Below are positions 27,001-40,080 of a DNA stretch of 64,000 bases, one piece after another (position 1 is the stretch's first letter; every line of letters begins with the position of its first letter). Source of the DNA: Eucalyptus grandis (lineage: Eukaryota > Streptophyta > Magnoliopsida > Myrtales > Myrtaceae); NCBI RefSeq assembly GCF_016545825.1, contig NC_052619.1, positions 4,727,501 through 4,791,500 of the forward strand. The letters run 5' to 3'. Below the pieces are notes generated by a model, which saw only the letters and a list, made by a program, of their open reading frames with translations, searched no databases and was not told the origin of the DNA. The translations under genes and the position numbers were made by a program.

Positions 27001-29650
27001 GGGAAGTGGAAGGTCGAAGCCAGGAACACGTCGACCCAAGAGAAGGAGGTCTATGGGGCGCAGTTCTTGGTCGTTGCAACAGGCGAAAACAGCGAGGGTT
27101 TTATCCCCGAGTTGCCCGGGTTGGACGGTTTTGAGGGGAAGATCATCCATTCGAGTGAGTACAAATCCGGGAAAGATTATGAGAATAAAGAAGTTTTGGT
27201 GGTTGGCTGTGGAAATTCAGGGATGGAGATTAGCTATGATCTATCAAACTTTGGCGCTCGTACTTCCATTGTGATAAGGAACCCAGTATGACCTCCTTTC
27301 CATCTGCCTATTTTTCTGTTCTATCTTTTTTGCTTCATTTTTTCTCAGTACGTGATCACGTGCAATTTTTTTTTATTTAATTTTGCCCAGTCTTTTTTTA
27401 CTTTTTACATGCCCTTGCATACAGTAGAAATGGCCGCTGTAATGTTTCCATCTTCCTATTGTTCTGTTCTCGATCTTTTTTGCTTCATTTTTTAGAATTA
27501 CTTGATTATATTCATTTATTTATTTTGCCCAGTCTTTTTTTTCCTTTTAACATGCTCTTGCAAACAGTAGAAATGGCCTCTGTAATGTTTCCACTTGCAT
27601 TTATAATGGTAAATGCATAGCTGGTTTACGGTGAACAACATCTTGTTATAATTAAAATGTCTCGTTTGTTGCTAAACTAATCATATATAGGTTAATCAAA
27701 AGAACAATTTCAATCACATAATAATTTGGTCCATCCCTCAACTTTTTGAGAGAAGGGGAGGGGAGTAAAAGGGACAACAATCTACTGATGTAATTGTGCA
27801 ACTTGTTGCAGTTTCATGTGCTCAACAAGGAAATGATTTACATCGGAATGTTATTATCTAAATATGTCGCGATGACGATTGCTGATGTTGTGACGACATT
27901 TATTGGAAAGCTTTGGTATGGCGATTTGACTAAGTATGGGATACGTCGACCGACCAAAGGCCCATTTCAACTAAAAGTGGCCACTGGAAAAACTCCGGTG
28001 ATTGACGTTGGCACGGTTAAGAAAATCCAAAGTGGAGATATTAAGGTAGAAGCTACATATAATAGTGATTATTTGTCCATGTTTATTTCTGTCAATCATG
28101 CAAAGCTCAAGTATTTACTAATCATTTATGTTTTAACATTAATAATCACGGTAGCCTTAATCTTTTTTGTCTTTCAATAGGTTCTTCCCGAAATAGTGAG
28201 GATTAATGGTAATGATGTGATGTTTGAGAACAGTGTCGTTAAGCGATTCGATGGGATTATCTTTGCAACAGGCTACATGAGCACTGCCAATTACTGGCTC
28301 AAGGTTGGTCCAAGCAACTAACATAGCACCACAATCCTAAGTTTATAAGGTTGAATACTATGTATAGATAAGTAGCTTTTCACGAAACTCAAAAGGCAGT
28401 AATAATGCCACTAATGAAGTATAGTATGTAAGTTAGAAAAATCCCTTCACTAAAAAAATTACGATCAGGCTTTTTTGCAGGCTACTCTCCTTTTCATTGA
28501 AGGAAAGCAAATCTATTTACATTATCAGCCTATTGATAACGATGTAGGATATGCTTGTAGATCCAAATACAAAAGGTTGATTAACAGTTATAATTTGTTC
28601 TGTACTATATAAGGTGTAACAACCTATTAAACACGTGTGATCGGTCGGTTTGTTGTTTATACGCTAGTATGTTTGATTATTGTGAGTGTCGATTCTAATT
28701 ATTAACGTAGGTAAATGAGTATTAATTGTGATAATTTCTCTAGTACTGAATCTAGATAATGAAGTCATCATGTTGTTCGCTCTCTCATATTCTCTAACAG
28801 AAGAAACGCGTTTTGTCGAACGCGTGCAGGATTACAAATACATCATGAATAAAGATGGGATGCCGAAATACCCGTGGCCACATCACTGGAAGGGAGAGAA
28901 CAACATTTATTGTGCCGGTTTCTCCAAGGAAGGATTGGCAGGGATCGCGAGGGACTCGGTGGCCATTGCCAATGATATTAATGAAATTCTAGATGGAATA
29001 GAGGGGAAGATTAAAGTCAATTGATCATCATCGCTCTCACTCTATCTCTATTTATCAGTATTGTGTGTAGGCATGTTTATATTTTGTAGTTTTGGTAACG
29101 TTACTATTATCGACTGGTTTGAAGTTTGAAATGTATAAGAGAGCGCATATGAATGTGGATGCAAGCTCCTCAACTCGCTGTGAGTTCTAGGGTTTCTATT
29201 ATGATTAGGGGTGAAGGTCTCTCATGCATGCATGCTTTGTTACTATTATGTAATGGTGGATCAAGTTTTATTCAGCAATTTCCTATGGTGTCCAATGCTA
29301 GTCTAAGCTAATCTTTTGAGCTTCTTTAAGCTTCTCCTTGTGAAAGTTGATCTTTCTCATAATCTAGCTCTTTTATAATAGGATTTTTCTTTTTCTTTTT
29401 TTTTTTGGATAAACAATTTGATGCAGGAAGGGTTAATCGTTACAATGGGTACATGCAACTTTCAGTAGTAGTCATGGAAATTGAGAAATTATAATTAAGA
29501 AAACATATTACCTCAAATGCTAGTTTTAGTGACTCTTTGTATATTACCACTATCAAAGTCACAAAAGAATTTGGAAGATCATTTTGGTAATGGTTTATTT
29601 GGCCTTGAAAAGATCCTTTACTATAACTGATATTTTAAATTATTAATATT
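24091..29650. repeat. segmental duplication, copy A (intact YUC)
   Basis: This unit is colinear with about 31115-39300. It starts with a GA-rich non-coding block (24100-24450, matching 31120-31470), continues through the promoter and all four YUC exons, and ends in the 3' flank (GATAAACAATTTGATGCA and beyond). Coding parts are more than 90% identical by eye; spacers are less so. Confidence 0.8.
26674..29024 (+). CDS. YUC10: YUCCA10/11-type flavin monooxygenase (indole-3-pyruvate monooxygenase), intact copy
   Basis: YUCCA enzymes convert indole-3-pyruvate to the auxin IAA using FAD and NADPH. Four exons join in frame: 26674-27285, 27812-28045, 28181-28303 and 28830-29024, giving 387 residues, close to Arabidopsis YUC10. 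FAD-binding GAGPAG is at residues 10-15, the ATG-containing motif VVATGENS at 133-140, and the FMO signature FEGKIIHSSEY at 153-163. NADPH-binding GCGNSG is at 178-183 and the second ATG motif FATGY at 310-314. The LERED, HLAKEFCSLPYMPH and PHHWKGENN segments fit the YUC10/11 clade; YUC10 versus YUC11 orthology is not settled here. A TATA-like CATAAATAGG lies near 26578-26587. No lesion is seen. Confidence 0.93.
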
Positions 29651-31114
29651 ATCACTTATATATATATATATTCATAGTGTATATCTTTACTTTGTGAAAT
29701 TTCAATCTGTTCACTAAACAAATGAATTATATGGAAATAGCAAAACCTAATAAATTATAAATCATATATTGTTATAATTAAAAAAAATTTAACTGGATCG
29801 TCATATTAGTTTATTTTTTTCATTAATTAAATATGAATATTTTGTTAGAATAAATGACTATCAAATGCAAATTGATGAAATTCAACTTAGAAAATAAAAT
29901 ATATAAATTATAAAGAAGTTATTTTTCAAACAAGTCACGTTCTTTTCTTTTTTTCAATTTTTTTCTTTCAAACTTATTTCAGTTGGACTTGGAAAATAGG
30001 AACTAAGACTACTTCAAATTATAGATGACTTATTATTAGGAGTCCATTTTTTTTTTATATAAATAACTTCATATGTGTACTTTCAACTCCATGTTTTTTT
30101 TCGCCATAGGACCTTTGTCGTCAAACAAAGACATTTGGAAACTACAATATATATATATAAACTATAATAAGATATTTAGTGGCAAAAAGCTTGCGGCAAA
30201 TGTATGTTACTAAAGGTACAGTATATTTTGTTACATTAAGATTCCGTTTGTCTCGTGAAAAATTAATAATTTCTAAAATACTTTCATATAAATAATCATT
30301 TGTATCACATTAAATAATTAGTCAATGAAAAAATATTTTCATTGTTCACAATAATTTATATTTAAAAATTTTGACGGATGATAAGAATATTTTTCATTTC
30401 ATATACGTAAGCAATACAAGTGATATTTTTAGAAAAATGTTTTCCAAATTATTCATTTTCGCAAAACAAATGACGCCTATGTATACAAATGAGAAATGGT
30501 TATATGATTGTCCTTAATCCAATATAAGAATAATAGCTTGTTTCAGGCCACGATATATAAAACAAATAACAAATAATTAGAAATTGTTGTGCGGTGTACT
30601 TCTTTAAAAAAGTTTGTGACTCAAAACATGTTGTTACTTTCACCATAACCCAAAGACTATTATGCTAGCAAAGCTTTACACAAATTACGCATGGATTTTG
30701 ACCAAAAAAATATACACATGGATAATAAGTTTCTCCTAATCTACCATTAAATGCTTTCCGCAGCTAGGGTATTCAAGCTACTTAATAAAAGTTTCAAAGG
30801 CTAGTAATTGATTTCTAGAAGCAAATTTCCATGTATTATATTCTCAAATGTGCGGTGGTGCAGTATGTACGCATTTGCATATTCTCGTGGTGAGAAGATT
30901 AGACTCTGCAAAGTATCGAATGTGAACAAGCAAATACTTCATGAGATTGTACTTTTATGTATCGGATGTACGATTATCATTATATAATCAATCAATTACT
31001 TTGCCGGTGTAATATATGTCTTACTTTTGTTTGCGTTTGAATTCTAAAAACTATTACCCAGTAGATTTACTTCTTCATTTATGTTGTTACCACGTGCAAA
31101 AAAAAAAAAAAAAA
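29651..31114. other. AT-rich intergenic between the duplicated units
   Basis: Very AT-rich sequence with short TA repeats (29657-29671 and 30150-30161) and a poly-A run at 31097-31115. No gene is seen. Confidence 0.5.
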
Positions 31115-32611
31115 AATGGTGATGTGAACAACCTCCATTAGAGGTCGGCTAGAGTGAGCGATAACCGAAGGTGGCGTTACAGTCGAGCTACTGAAGCGAT
31201 GAAGAAATAGTGGTGGGATTTGGCCGCATCGACAATCGACCTCCAACTGAGGTTGGAGAAAAAACCAGGCGCAGAGCTGCCATGGCAGCACCGAGAATGG
31301 GCATATTGATGGCACCACCACCATCGGTTGTGGCCGGCGGTTACATCAAGCTTGAGCAACCGTGGAGATGGTGTACCCTGAGCTGGCAAGCTGCAAGCAC
31401 GAAGAACAGGAGGAAAGAAAAAGAAGATGAAGAAACGAGAAGAAAGAAAAATATTGATTAACTATGTTAAATTGAATCGACAATCCTAATCAGCATTTTT
31501 GCTCAAGTTTTACTGAGTAATTAAAGCACAACGGTAAAAAACACATGATCTAATACTTCATTGAATAGAAGCCCCACATTCAATAATGTTCGAAATTGAG
31601 ATTCTCAATTGAACAAATAAAAAGTTGAAATACATGATTTTGAAATGGCTAAAGTTCGGACTTGTGAGACCATCATCTCTACAATTAACCCTAAGTTTCA
31701 TTAATGGAAACAGCTAAGCATCAGTAAACTTTGGTAAGAGTTTTTATATAACAAATCTACCATAAACACCAAGTCACGACTAGAGTCTCACCAGAATTAT
31801 TTCATTACAACATTGCCTAGACGATCGTATCAAGTGAGAATTGAATATAAAATTAATGTTTCTTTGTGCGCAAAGTCTAAATTCTCGTCTAATCAACTAA
31901 TCCCTTGAATTTTTTGCTATATAAGTATCGTGACAAACTAAAACCAGAAATGTTATCATGAAAAGGTTCTCCTATGTCTGCTACTTCTTTTTTCAAATTC
32001 TGAGAAGATTTTAAGATTTTGTAAGGAAAGTTTTAAGTATCTACATCGTAGTTAAGGCATATACCTTGTCTATCCTAGAACTTAGACATCCATAACTTTG
32101 AAGATATAACAAGATAGATTTTAAATAAAAAATTTGTTTCACATAAAGATCCTTGATTCATAATACTCTAATTTTAAGTGGTATTAATATCGTATGTAGT
32201 AGCTCTTATGAGGTAAAAGTAGACCAATAGAAAACAACATCAGAAATTACATAATATCGCCAATAAATACATAATAACATATGATGTAAAATTCTCATAT
32301 CTAAATAACCGTTAGAAAGGTTGGATTTTCTTACGCTCTTAATGGACACATTTATACTCTCATTTTTATAAAAAAGAAGAGATAAAATAATTCTTTTTGA
32401 TAGACTTTCAAATGTTTTGTTTTTGATTCGTGAAACGGTTCTTTGGGTTTGGCTACTCTAACAATAAATATCCATCTTTAGACACCAAAATGGTTTATCA
32501 TGTTTTATGTCCTAAGAAGATATGCGTAATTCCGCTGGCAAGTGATCGGAGGATATGATTCCATGTACTAATTTTTCATTATACTCATCTTATTCAATCA
32601 AATATTCTCTG

Positions 32612-32724
32612 TTTTTTTTTTTTTTTTTTTTGGGTCTGAAACAGCACATATATTAAGTTCTCAGCATAGAAGTTACATTAAGTTCAGAATACACAATCTC
32701 CTGCAGAAAAGGAGGAGGATTAAG
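32612..32724 (-). mobile_element. 5'-truncated non-LTR retroposon fragment (LINE 3' end)
   Basis: A poly-T run then GGGTCTGAAACAGCAC forms a minus-strand poly-A-tailed insert. It is flanked by a perfect 19-bp target-site duplication, TTCAATCAAATATTCTCTG, at 32593-32611 and 32725-32743. Copy A (near 25530-25550) has the single uninterrupted site, so this inserted after the segmental duplication. Confidence 0.85.
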
Positions 32725-34226
32725 TTCAATCAAATATTCTCTGTTTGCCTTTGTCAAAGATAATAGTTAGTGTTACTCCTTTTGCATTGCAACCTTATTA
32801 AGTTAAATGATGTGCAAATCATTGAGCTTCCTTATGAAGTGGAAAGCTAGTCCAAAGCAAGAGCGCTTAAAGGTGTACCTACATATTCCAAGTACAAATC
32901 AAAATTTTATACCTTCTTAGAAATAATATAGTGGCCATTATGATTCAATGGACAACACTCTTTGAAACTATAATGAGATTAAAGATTGCGTAACATGACA
33001 CGGCATCACTCTAAAAAAGAATCTAAGTATTGTTAGAAGTATTAGATTTATCTTGTCTTAGCGGATACAGTTTGATTCTCGTAGTGTAAAAGACGGCAAG
33101 ATTTTCTTTATAACAGTATTATTTCAAGCTAACTAATTATGCAAGTCACGACAACAACACGAATCTTGAATAATATTATTTGTGCTCACACGTGAAAATT
33201 TTAACTATATCAAAATGGGGAATGATGCTTATGTATTTCAATACTTGACTAGTGTACATGATTACTACTAGACTGAGCATCATGCAAAGCAAGATAGCAG
33301 CAAATTGAGAATAAGTTGGAGATAAATTCAATAATGATGATGTACGGTGTTTATTTCCTTTTATTACCATGCATGCACAACGATTGATTGTATTGTCCCT
33401 TGTTAACACACAGAATCATAATCCTAGCGATTAAAGTGACAACTAGATTATATTAGTTCACTTGTTAGGGCCTCGCCATTGCAATTTTTTACTCAAGTAG
33501 ATGTAGAGACATTCATCTTAGATTCTAAGACGCGTTCAAATGACTCTTGACCTATCGCATGTATATCCATTGCTCATGTTATATTATGTTGGTTCGTCCA
33601 TGATAGGGTGCATTTAAAATGTACTCATTCGTCTTAGTATGATGTGAATGAGAAGGCACCCATTGAAGGAGTATAAATAGTTATCTTTTTTAAAGGAAGT
33701 ATAAAAATGATAACTTCATAAAATAATCGACCGATGACAATATAACGTTTTGGAAATGAATGCTCTTCCTTTTTCTCTCTCATTTCATTAAGACGAACAA
33801 ACAAAAAGGCTTATATTTCTATTTTGAGAAGACAAACGGCATTAATATTGTGGAACATGAATGCTTTCCTCGTGATTGTATTTGGAATATCGTGAAATCA
33901 TATTGTTCGTCGTTCGCTTAATGAAGGAAAAAGTCGGGACAAAAGTTTATAAGGTCACCTAAGTTAGACCCAGCTCCATAACCGTCGCATTGCCTTTTTT
34001 GACATATAATCCTGAATTCAGGGCTTGTGTACATTTGTTTCCAAATGCACACCATGGAGAGCACAACGTAAGCGATCACCAACGATTTCTGGAAGGGAAT
34101 GGCGTCAAGGAATCCCGTCTTCCTTCAACCATAAAAAGGAAAAACAACAAAACACTCATCAGTCATTACAGTCCAGGTTACAGATCATATAGAAATAGCT
34201 AGAGAAGAGAAAAACCGAGACTTAAT

Positions 34227-37200
34227 ATGGAGGAGGTTGTGGTCCTGATAGTAGGAGCTGGCCCTTCAGGCCTAGCGGTCTCCAACCGTTTATCTCACCT
34301 CTCGATTCCAAACATAGTTTTGGAGAGAGAGGACTGCAGTGCCTCGCTGTGGAGAAAGAGATCATACGATCGCTTGACCCTCCATCTTGCTAAGGAGTTT
34401 TGTTCACTGCCCTACATGCCCCATGCATCCTCGTCCTCCACCTTCATCCCCAGAAAATGCTTCATCGAGTACATTGACTCTTACATCTCGAGGTTCGGCA
34501 TCGAGCCTCGGTACTGCCGTTCTGTCGAAGCGGCTTCGTATCAAACGAGGGGAAGTGGAAGGTCGAAGCCAGGAACACGTCGACCCAAGAGAAGGAGGTC
34601 TATGGGGCGCGGTTCTTGGTCGTTGCAACAGGCGAAAACAGCGAGGGTTTTATCCCCGAGTTGCCCGGGTTGGACGGTTTTGAGGGGAAGATCATCCATT
34701 CGAGTGAGTACAAATCCGGGAAAGATTATGAGAATAAAGAAGTTTTGGTGGTTGGCTGTGGAAATTCAGGGATGGAGATTAGCTATGATCTATCAAACTT
34801 TGGCGCTCGTACTTCCATTGTGATAAGGAACCCAGTATGACCTCCTTTCCATCTGCCTATTTTTCTGTTCTATCTTTTTTGCTTCATTTTTTCTCAGTAC
34901 GTGATCACGTGCAATTTTTTTTTTTTTTTTTTAATTTTGCCCAGTCTTTTTTTACTTTTAACATGCTCTTGCATACAGTAGAAATGGCCGCTGTAATGTT
35001 TCCATCTTCCTATTGTTCTGTTCTCGATCTTTTTTGCTTCATTTTTTAGAATTACTTGATTTTATTCATTTTATTTATTTTGCCCAGTCTTTTTTTTCCT
35101 TTTAACATGCTCTTGCAAACAGTAGAAATGGCCTCTGTAATGTTTCCACTTGCATTTATAAGGATAATTAATGCCCAATACCATCTTGATCTTGTCATTT
35201 AAACCTTCTTAATGAGCTTTTGAGCCTCAATTTGGCACGGGATTGCGAAATCTCAGTAAGTATCTATTATTTATGGTAAAGGCATAGCTGGTTTACGGTG
35301 AACAACATCTAGTGATAATTAAAATGTTTCGTTTATTGCTAAACTAATCATATATAGGTTAATCAAAAGAACAATTTCAATCACATAATAATTTGGTCCA
35401 TCCCTCAACTTTTTGAGAGAAGGGGAGGGGAGTAAAAGGGACAATAATCTACTAATGTAATTATGCAACCTGTTGCAGTTTCATGCGCTCAACAAGGAAA
35501 TGGTTTACATCAGAATGTTATTATCTAAATATGTCCCGATGATGATCACTGATGCTGTGACGACGTTTCTTGGAAAGTTTTGGTATGGCGATTTGACTAG
35601 GTATGGGATACATCAATTGACTAAAGGTCCATTTCAACTAAAAGTGGCCACTAGAAAAACTCCGGTGATTGATGTCGGCACGATTAAGAAGATCCAAAGT
35701 GAAGATATTAAGGTAAAAGCTACATATAATAGTGATTATTTGTCCATGTTTATTTATGTCAATCATGCAAAGCTCAAGTGTTTACTGATCATTTATGTTT
35801 TAACATTAATAATCACGGTAGCCTTAATCTTTTTGATCTTTCAACAGGTTCTTCCCGAAATAGTGAGGATTAATGGTAATAATGTGGTGTTTGAGAACAG
35901 CTTCATTAAGCGATTTGATGACATTATCTTTGCAACAGGCTACAGGAGTACTGTAAATTACGGAAAAGAACACTTCAAGTGCCATAACTTTGGCCAAAGG
36001 GACACTTAAGTGCCATAACTTACGAAAGGTACACTTAAGTGCCACATTCGAAGAAAAACAGATCACTTAAGTGCCACTCTAGCCAAAGTTCGGCCAAAAC
36101 GCCAACGTGGCGTTTTTCCGCGAAGCGCGCTCAAAACGACATCGTTTTGCACGGCCGACGTGGCTAAAACGGCGTCGTTTTGGGCGATGTGGTAAAAAAA
36201 TTTAAAAATTAATTAAATTAAATTTAGTTAAAATATTTAAAAATAATAATTTTAAAATTAAATTTAGTTGAAATATTAAAAAAATTAATAATTAAAATTT
36301 AAAAAAAATTTAAAAAAAAAAAAAAGAGGGGGAGGCGGTTGAGGGATTAGCCCTCGCCGCCGCCGCCGGAAGGGTTGGCGATGGCGGGGGAGGGTCGGCC
36401 GGGGTCGCCGGCCCCGGCCGTGGCTCGGCGACCCCGGCGACCGACGGCGAGGGCCGCGACCCTCCCCAAATCGTGGCGAGGGCTCGCGCCTCGCCCAGAT
36501 CCGGCGAGGGTCGGCGGCCCTCGCTCGGCCAGGCCAAGGGCCGCCGACCCTTGCCGGATCTCGGGCGAGCGCCGCTGCGACCCTCCCCGCCGTCGCCGGC
36601 CCTTCCCGGCGGCGACGGGGGCGGCGGGCGGCCGAGGGCTAATCCCTCACCGCCTCCCCACTTTCCTTTTTTATTTTTTTTAATTTTTTAATTATTAATT
36701 TTTTAATATTTCAACTGAATTTAATTTTAAAATTATTAATTTTAAATATTTTAAATAAATTTAATTAAATTAATTATTTTATTTTATTTTTGCCACGTCA
36801 GCCCAAAATGATGCCGTTTTGGCCACGTCGCCGTGCAAAACGGTGTCGTTTTTGGGCTCGGTTTGCCGGAAAAGTGCAACGTCGATATTTTGGCCAGATT
36901 TGTACTCAAGTGATCCATTTTACTCCGATTTTGACACTTAAGTGTACCTTTCGTAAGTTATGGCACTTAAGTGTCCCTTTGGCCAAAGTTAAGGCACTCC
37001 AAGGGTCTACTGCAAATCACTGGCTCAAGGTTGGTCCAAGCAACTAACATAGCGCCACGATACTTAGTTTATAGCATTGAATTTCATGTATAGACAGTTT
37101 TTCATGAAACCCAAGATGCACTAATAATGCCACTAATGAACTAGAGAACGTAAGGATAACTACAAATGATTAGTAAAATCCGTTCCCTAAAAATATTATA

Positions 37201-37667
37201 ATCAGGCATTTTTGCAGGCTACTCCTTCTCATGAAGGAAACCATATCTATTTACATTTTTCAGCCTTTTGGAAAGGATATAGGATTTGCTTTGGAGATCC
37301 AAATACGAGGAGTTTAAGGTTAATTAACTCTAATGATTTGTGGTATACTATATAAGTAGTTGAAAATTAATTATGATAATTTGTCTTATATTGAATCAGA
37401 AGATTGAAGTTATTGTGTTATTCACTCTCTCATACTTTCTAACCGAAGGAACGCATTTGTGGAACACGTGTAGGATTACGAATACATCATGAACAAAGAT
37501 GGGACGCCGAAACGCCCGTGGCCACATCACTGGAAGGAGGGAATGGCATTTATTGCGCCGGTTTCTCAAAGCAAGGATCGGCGGGGATCGCAAAAGACTC
37601 GATGGCCATAGCCAGTGATATCGATGAAGTACTAAACGGAATGAAGGGGAAGACTAAAGTCAACTAA
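34227..37667 (+). pseudogene. YUCCA10/11-type flavin monooxygenase, disrupted copy
   Basis: The four exon equivalents are 34227-34834, 35479-35712, 35848-35961 plus 37021-37029, and 37474-37667. Three independent lesions kill the gene. First, a 4-bp deletion after codon 105 (near 34541) shifts the frame, with a stop at 34821-34823 before the end of exon 1. Second, a 1046-bp MULE-like element interrupts exon 3 just after the FATGY motif. Third, a 1-bp deletion in exon 4 (near 37537) shifts the final frame. Splice-site dinucleotides are all retained, and coding similarity to copy A is still high, so decay is fairly recent. Exon 2 has more amino-acid changes (for example G-to-R at IRM and RP-to-QL) than expected for a constrained gene. 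A truncated protein with only the FAD-binding part is conceivable but unlikely to work. Confidence 0.93.
35962..37007. mobile_element. non-autonomous MULE-like element inserted in YUC exon 3
   Basis: Long terminal inverted repeats span about 330 bp (35962-36300 versus 36670-37007). They contain CACTTAAGTGCCATAACTTA, CGAAAGGTACACTTAAGTG and AAAACGGCGTCGTTTT with their inverses. The core (36330-36660) is GC-rich CGGCGAGGGTCGG sequence with no transposase. Flanks TACTGTAAATTAC (35949-35961) and TACTGCAAATCAC (37008-37020) are a 9-13 bp target duplication with two differences. Removing the element and one flank restores an exon of exactly 123 bp, as in copy A. Confidence 0.85.
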
Positions 37668-38487
37668 TGAAATTCTTCTCACTCTATCTCTATCTATCTG
37701 CATTGTGTGTCTGTCTATTTACATTTATAGTTCTTATAATGTTGCTATTGTCACCTGGTTTGAAGTTTGGAATGTATAGATAGGACGCATCTGAATGTGG
37801 ACGCAAGCTCCAAAACTCGCTGTGAGTTCTAGGGCTTCTATTATGTTTAGGGATGAAAGTTCTCTTGCATGCTTGGATGCATGCTTTGTTACTGGTATGT
37901 AATGGTGATCCATGTTTTATTCAGCAATGAACAATGGAGTCCAGTGCTAGTCAAAGCTAATCTTTGGAGCTTCATGTTGTGGGATTTGATCTCTCTCATA
38001 TTCTAGCTCTTTTAGAATATGACTGGATAAACAATTTGATGCAAGAAGGTTTATTGGTTACAATGCGTACATGCAGCTGTCTGTAGTCATGTAAAAGTGG
38101 GTTCTGCTCCAGTTTGTGAGGGTCACATATTTTGAGAACACAATACAGTATTAGAATTAGATATTTCAGTGGTAAGTAATTTTTTCCCTTTCAAGGTCCT
38201 CTATAAAAGGAGGAAAACTATTCTATGCTTCTATAATAGATTTTATTTGCTTCTAAATAGTGAGACTTTTTTTTTTTTTTTTTTTATGAAAAATGGTCGA
38301 AGCTAAATAGAAACATGTAACATCATAAATCTAGTATCTCTATTTTATCACGTAATGAGAAATTTGTTTTTTGGTCCACACCTAATGAGAAATCTTAATT
38401 AGAAAACTCATCACCTCAAATCCTCAAATACTAGTTCTAGTGGCTATTTGTATTCCCACGAAAAGAGCATTACCAAAGTCAAAAAGG
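37668..38487. other. 3' flank of the YUC pseudogene
   Basis: This aligns with the 3' flank of copy A (29025-29560) including the GCTGTGAGTTCTAGGG block. A long T run lies at 38268-38285. No gene is seen. Confidence 0.5.
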
Positions 38488-38849
38488 CTATGTTTGATTA
38501 TCCGAATTTCTAGCCGGGATAGAATTGGATAGTATAAAATATGAAATCTAAGGGATTTTGATATATCATATCTATTGTTTGATTATTATAATAATAAAGT
38601 CGAATATATTCACATCATATTATATATATTATTTGGTATAAACGCCTATATAAATCACAAAGTTTATAAACGGAGATAGTAAAAATTTCTCGCAACGCTC
38701 CCATCTATTTTATTTTTATTTTATTTTCCTCTATTTTTAATTAATTTCTTTTTTTATTTCTTTCTTCCCCTTCCATCATTATCTAATAAATTTTTATTAA
38801 ATAGAAAATTGTACAAATATAACTAAAATACTAAAACACCTAACATATG

Positions 38850-38887
<38 letters not shown>

Positions 38888-39215
38888 AACTATATTATAA
38901 GATAGAATTAAATTCAAATATATAAATAAAAATAAGATCAAATTAAAAAATAAAATTTTATTTTTTGTTATTTTGAATTTCTTATATTAGAATGTAAATG
39001 TTATCTAATAATTTTAATTTTTTAATATAAGAAAATTGTTATTTGAGAAAAAAATTCCTATTATGAATATTAAAAATCATATCCATCTTTATCCCACATT
39101 CTAGAGATAATTTTATCCAATTTATTATATGACTTTATTCTATCTTGAGCAAGCATTAAATGCATAATGTGATAGATTTTATTATATCCTAAATTTTATC
39201 ATAACTGCCAAATAC
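38488..39215. mobile_element. AT-rich MITE-like insertion absent from copy A
   Basis: Copy A reads straight through the site (near 29560-29570). The left end GGCTATGTTTGATTAT and the inverted right end TTTGGTTGTATTTGGCAGTT are loosely related. The interior is AT-rich with a long (TA)n run. The target-site duplication is unclear, so the class is uncertain. Confidence 0.5.
38851..38885. repeat. (TA)n microsatellite
   Basis: About 17 uninterrupted TA units lie within the MITE-like insertion. Confidence 0.9.
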
Positions 39216-39300
39216 AACCAAAGGGATTTGCAAGATAATTTTGGTGACTGTTTATTGTGCCTTGAAAATATATTTTACTAAAAATTAATGCTTTAAATCG

Positions 39301-40080
39301 GGATTAATGCACTAAGAAACCTAAAACTTGTTGTGGAATTATAATTGAGTCCTAAACTTTTCATATATTGCATTCAAATCATAAAACTTGTAACGTTGAT
39401 GCAATTAAGTTCTCTATTCAAATTAATAGGGAAAATTGATGAGGTGACTTTATTTGTTGATAAGTGCCTGTTTACTTAGCTGAGTCGTCTATGGTGCATG
39501 AAAATGACATTGTTTCTTCCCTTTTAACCAATCAAAATGGTGTCGTCTTGTAATTACATCTGTGGAATTTTATCTTGATCCATCAAGCATCCCTTATACC
39601 ATGTAGGAATCACCAATTAATAGTTGGTCTTGATTCGAGATTTCAACAAAATCGTGGATGAGAATGCAATGAAAGTGAATTAAATATTCACTTAAATATA
39701 AATGGGATGGGTTAAATCACTAATACAAAGTACACGAATGAAAATTGATCATTTCAAAAGTATAAGACTAAACATGTATTCTAATTTGAAAGCTTAAGTG
39801 AGCGACACATATCCATGGTCAGATCTAGCTTAACAAATTCCGATAAACATTAGCTGGAAACACAGAGGAAGGACTTACTTAATACCTCTTTAATTTCTTT
39901 ATCAAATAAAAATTAAGTGTATATAATACAGCATATAAAATAAAAAAATAAAAATAAAAGAACTTGTATTCAATTATACCTTTGAGAAGAGAGAGAAATG
40001 ATTATGGAGTTTCAAGATATGATAAGGGACTGAAGAGCAGAGGAAGAAGTCTCAGAGAAACGGACGGCCAAACGCCAAAC
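39301..40080. other. intergenic and PPR promoter region
   Basis: AT-rich sequence with no gene. The last 100 bp should hold the promoter and leader of the PPR gene; no clear TATA box is seen at a convincing distance. Confidence 0.4.

Larger units (their letters stand above)
31115..39300. repeat. segmental duplication, copy B (dead YUC)
   Basis: This unit matches 24091-29650 in order and orientation. Extra material in B includes a LINE-like 3' fragment (32612-32724), about 115 bp in YUC intron 1 (near 35161-35275), a MULE-like element (35962-37007) and a MITE-like element (38488-39215). Each extra block is absent from copy A. Confidence 0.8.

Noticed and set aside
36310..36691. Pro/Ala/Arg-rich open frames on both strands
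   Set aside because: They are the GC-rich core of the MULE-like element, readable in several frames and without a transposase signature.
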